From Prochlorococcus marinus (GTDB lineage Bacteria > Cyanobacteriota > Cyanobacteriia > PCC-6307 > Cyanobiaceae), in NCBI RefSeq assembly GCF_001180265.1, contig NZ_CVSW01000063.1:1-64000 (forward strand): 64,000 nt of DNA. Direction: 5' to 3'. Position numbers and translations under genes: made by a program. Every line of letters begins with the position of its first letter. Positions within the stretch are counted from its first letter, which is position 1. The notes beneath the pieces are model-generated. The model was not told the origin of the DNA and did not search any database. It saw only the letters and a list, made by a program, of their open reading frames with translations. Positions 63,222 through 64,000 of this stretch are shown here, in pieces.

Positions 63222-64000
63222 ATGAAAGTCAATAATTCATCAATTAAGTTTGAGATAGGTAATGATCATCCTATCTTTCTAATAGGAGGTCTAAATGTTA
63301 TTGAGAATGAGGAAATTACGTATCAAACAGCCAAACACTTTAAGAAAATATGTAACAAATTAAACATAGAACTTTTGTTCAAAGCATCTTATGACAAAGC
63401 CAACAGATCATCAATAGATTCTTATAGAGGTCCTGGATTAAAGCAAGGATTAAAAATTCTGCAAGATATAAAAAAAGAATTATCTATAAATATCATAACT
63501 GATGTTCATAACGAGAATGAAGTTGAAGAGGCTGCTAATATTTGCGATGCTTTGCAATTGCCAGCTTTTCTAGCGAGGCAAACAAGTTTAATCGAAAGTT
63601 TAGCTAAATCCCACAAACTGATAAATATAAAAAAACCACAATTTATTAGTCCTCATCAAGTTGTGAATATAGTTGAAAAGTTTTTCCATTATGGAAATCA
63701 CAATATTATGGTATGTGAGAGAGGATCCAATTTTGGATATGATAATTTAGTTGTAGATTTCTTAGGTTTTGAAGTTATAAAAAAAACTTGTCATAACATT
63801 CCATTAATATTTGATATTACTCATTCATTACAATTCAGGAATATTAATGACAAACAGTCTGGGGGACGAAGAGAACAGATTCTTGATTTAGCATTAGCAG
63901 GAACAGCATTAAGTATCTCTGGGATTTTCTTAGAAACTCATCCAAATCCCGACGAGGCATTATGTGACGGTCCATCTGCACTTCCTTTAGACAAATTAGA
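63222..64000 (+). CDS. kdsA: 3-deoxy-8-phosphooctulonate synthase, 3' end beyond window
   Basis: The first 259 residues of KdsA, which condenses arabinose-5-phosphate and phosphoenolpyruvate to Kdo-8-phosphate. PIFLIGGLNVIENEEITYQT, LFKASYDKANRSS and YRGPGLKQGLKIL are diagnostic; the Asn in GGLNVIEN marks the metal-independent class (metal-dependent enzymes have Cys there). FLARQTSLIESLAKS and IMVCERGSNFGYDNLVVD continue the barrel. Complete to the window edge, with no frameshift. It completes the Kdo pathway genes within 4 kb. Confidence 0.95.
   Translation, partial: MKVNNSSIKFEIGNDHPIFLIGGLNVIENEEITYQTAKHFKKICNKLNIELLFKASYDKANRSSIDSYRGPGLKQGLKILQDIKKELSINIITDVHNENEVEEAANICDALQLPAFLARQTSLIESLAKSHKLINIKKPQFISPHQVVNIVEKFFHYGNHNIMVCERGSNFGYDNLVVDFLGFEVIKKTCHNIPLIFDITHSLQFRNINDKQSGGRREQILDLALAGTALSISGIFLETHPNPDEALCDGPSALPLDKL

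Overview
The window is a compact, very AT-rich (roughly 30% GC by eye) cyanobacterial chromosome segment and almost certainly comes from a high-light-adapted Prochlorococcus. Evidence for this: psbDC, petM, ycf4, ycf39, ycf46 and an intact Pcb-type chlorophyll-binding antenna gene; cyanobacterial families such as DUF1824, DUF2808 and DUF3386; tiny intergenic gaps; frequent TTG/GTG starts. A Pcb gene beside flavodoxin recalls the second, iron-related pcb gene that I remember from some high-light strains, but a strain cannot be assigned from this sequence alone.

Layout. 1-11.3 kb: ychF (edge), an HlyD-type adaptor, polA, cysS, dxr, a thioredoxin-like 2Fe-2S ferredoxin, then on the minus strand pntA1-pntA2-pntB followed by an esterase-like hydrolase. 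11.4-21 kb: two unknown proteins, a thioredoxin reductase-thioredoxin fusion, infA, and a photosynthesis block (ycf39, petM, ycf4, psbD-psbC) interleaved with ilvH and a lipoprotein cyclophilin. 21-26.5 kb: maf, cobQ, a 2Fe-2S ferredoxin, a predicted outer-membrane beta-barrel, three small unannotated ORFs, a repeat-rich non-coding stretch and tRNA-Ser(CGA). 26.5-38 kb: iron- and stress-flavoured genes (futA facing a PiuC-like dioxygenase, a porin, a Pcb antenna with flavodoxin) mixed with glyQ and small conserved unknowns. 38-42 kb: two glycosyltransferases and an EamA exporter. 42-54.8 kb: core genes (sppA, aroH, rpmH-rnpA-PH protein-yidC, ycf46, serS, rseP, rpsN, pnp, cysQ, rsmI). 55-64 kb: a surface-glycan region with a GT39 transferase, tRNA-Arg(TCT), an epimerase, an O-antigen ligase-like protein and kdsD, kdsC, kdsB and kdsA (the last cut by the window edge), which together make and activate Kdo.

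How the genes fit together: the photosystem II core genes sit with assembly factors (Ycf39, Ycf4) and a cytochrome b6f subunit; futA, the dioxygenase, flavodoxin and the Pcb antenna form a plausible iron-limitation response; the last 9 kb assembles lipopolysaccharide or another surface glycan.

The points most worth a second look are: a lipoprotein cyclophilin whose only good start codon appears to be ATA; a porin leader whose ribosome-binding site is complementary to the conserved motif of the sRNA Yfr1, with an 18-bp palindrome just upstream; a YidC with an Ig-like (Big_2) insertion on the lumenal/periplasmic side; a cluster of 12-bp repeats next to tRNA-Ser; a perfect 16-bp hairpin embedded in the cysQ 3' end behind pnp; and an AEC transporter whose first membrane helix lies upstream of any standard start codon. 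No CRISPR array, IS element or phage module was seen.
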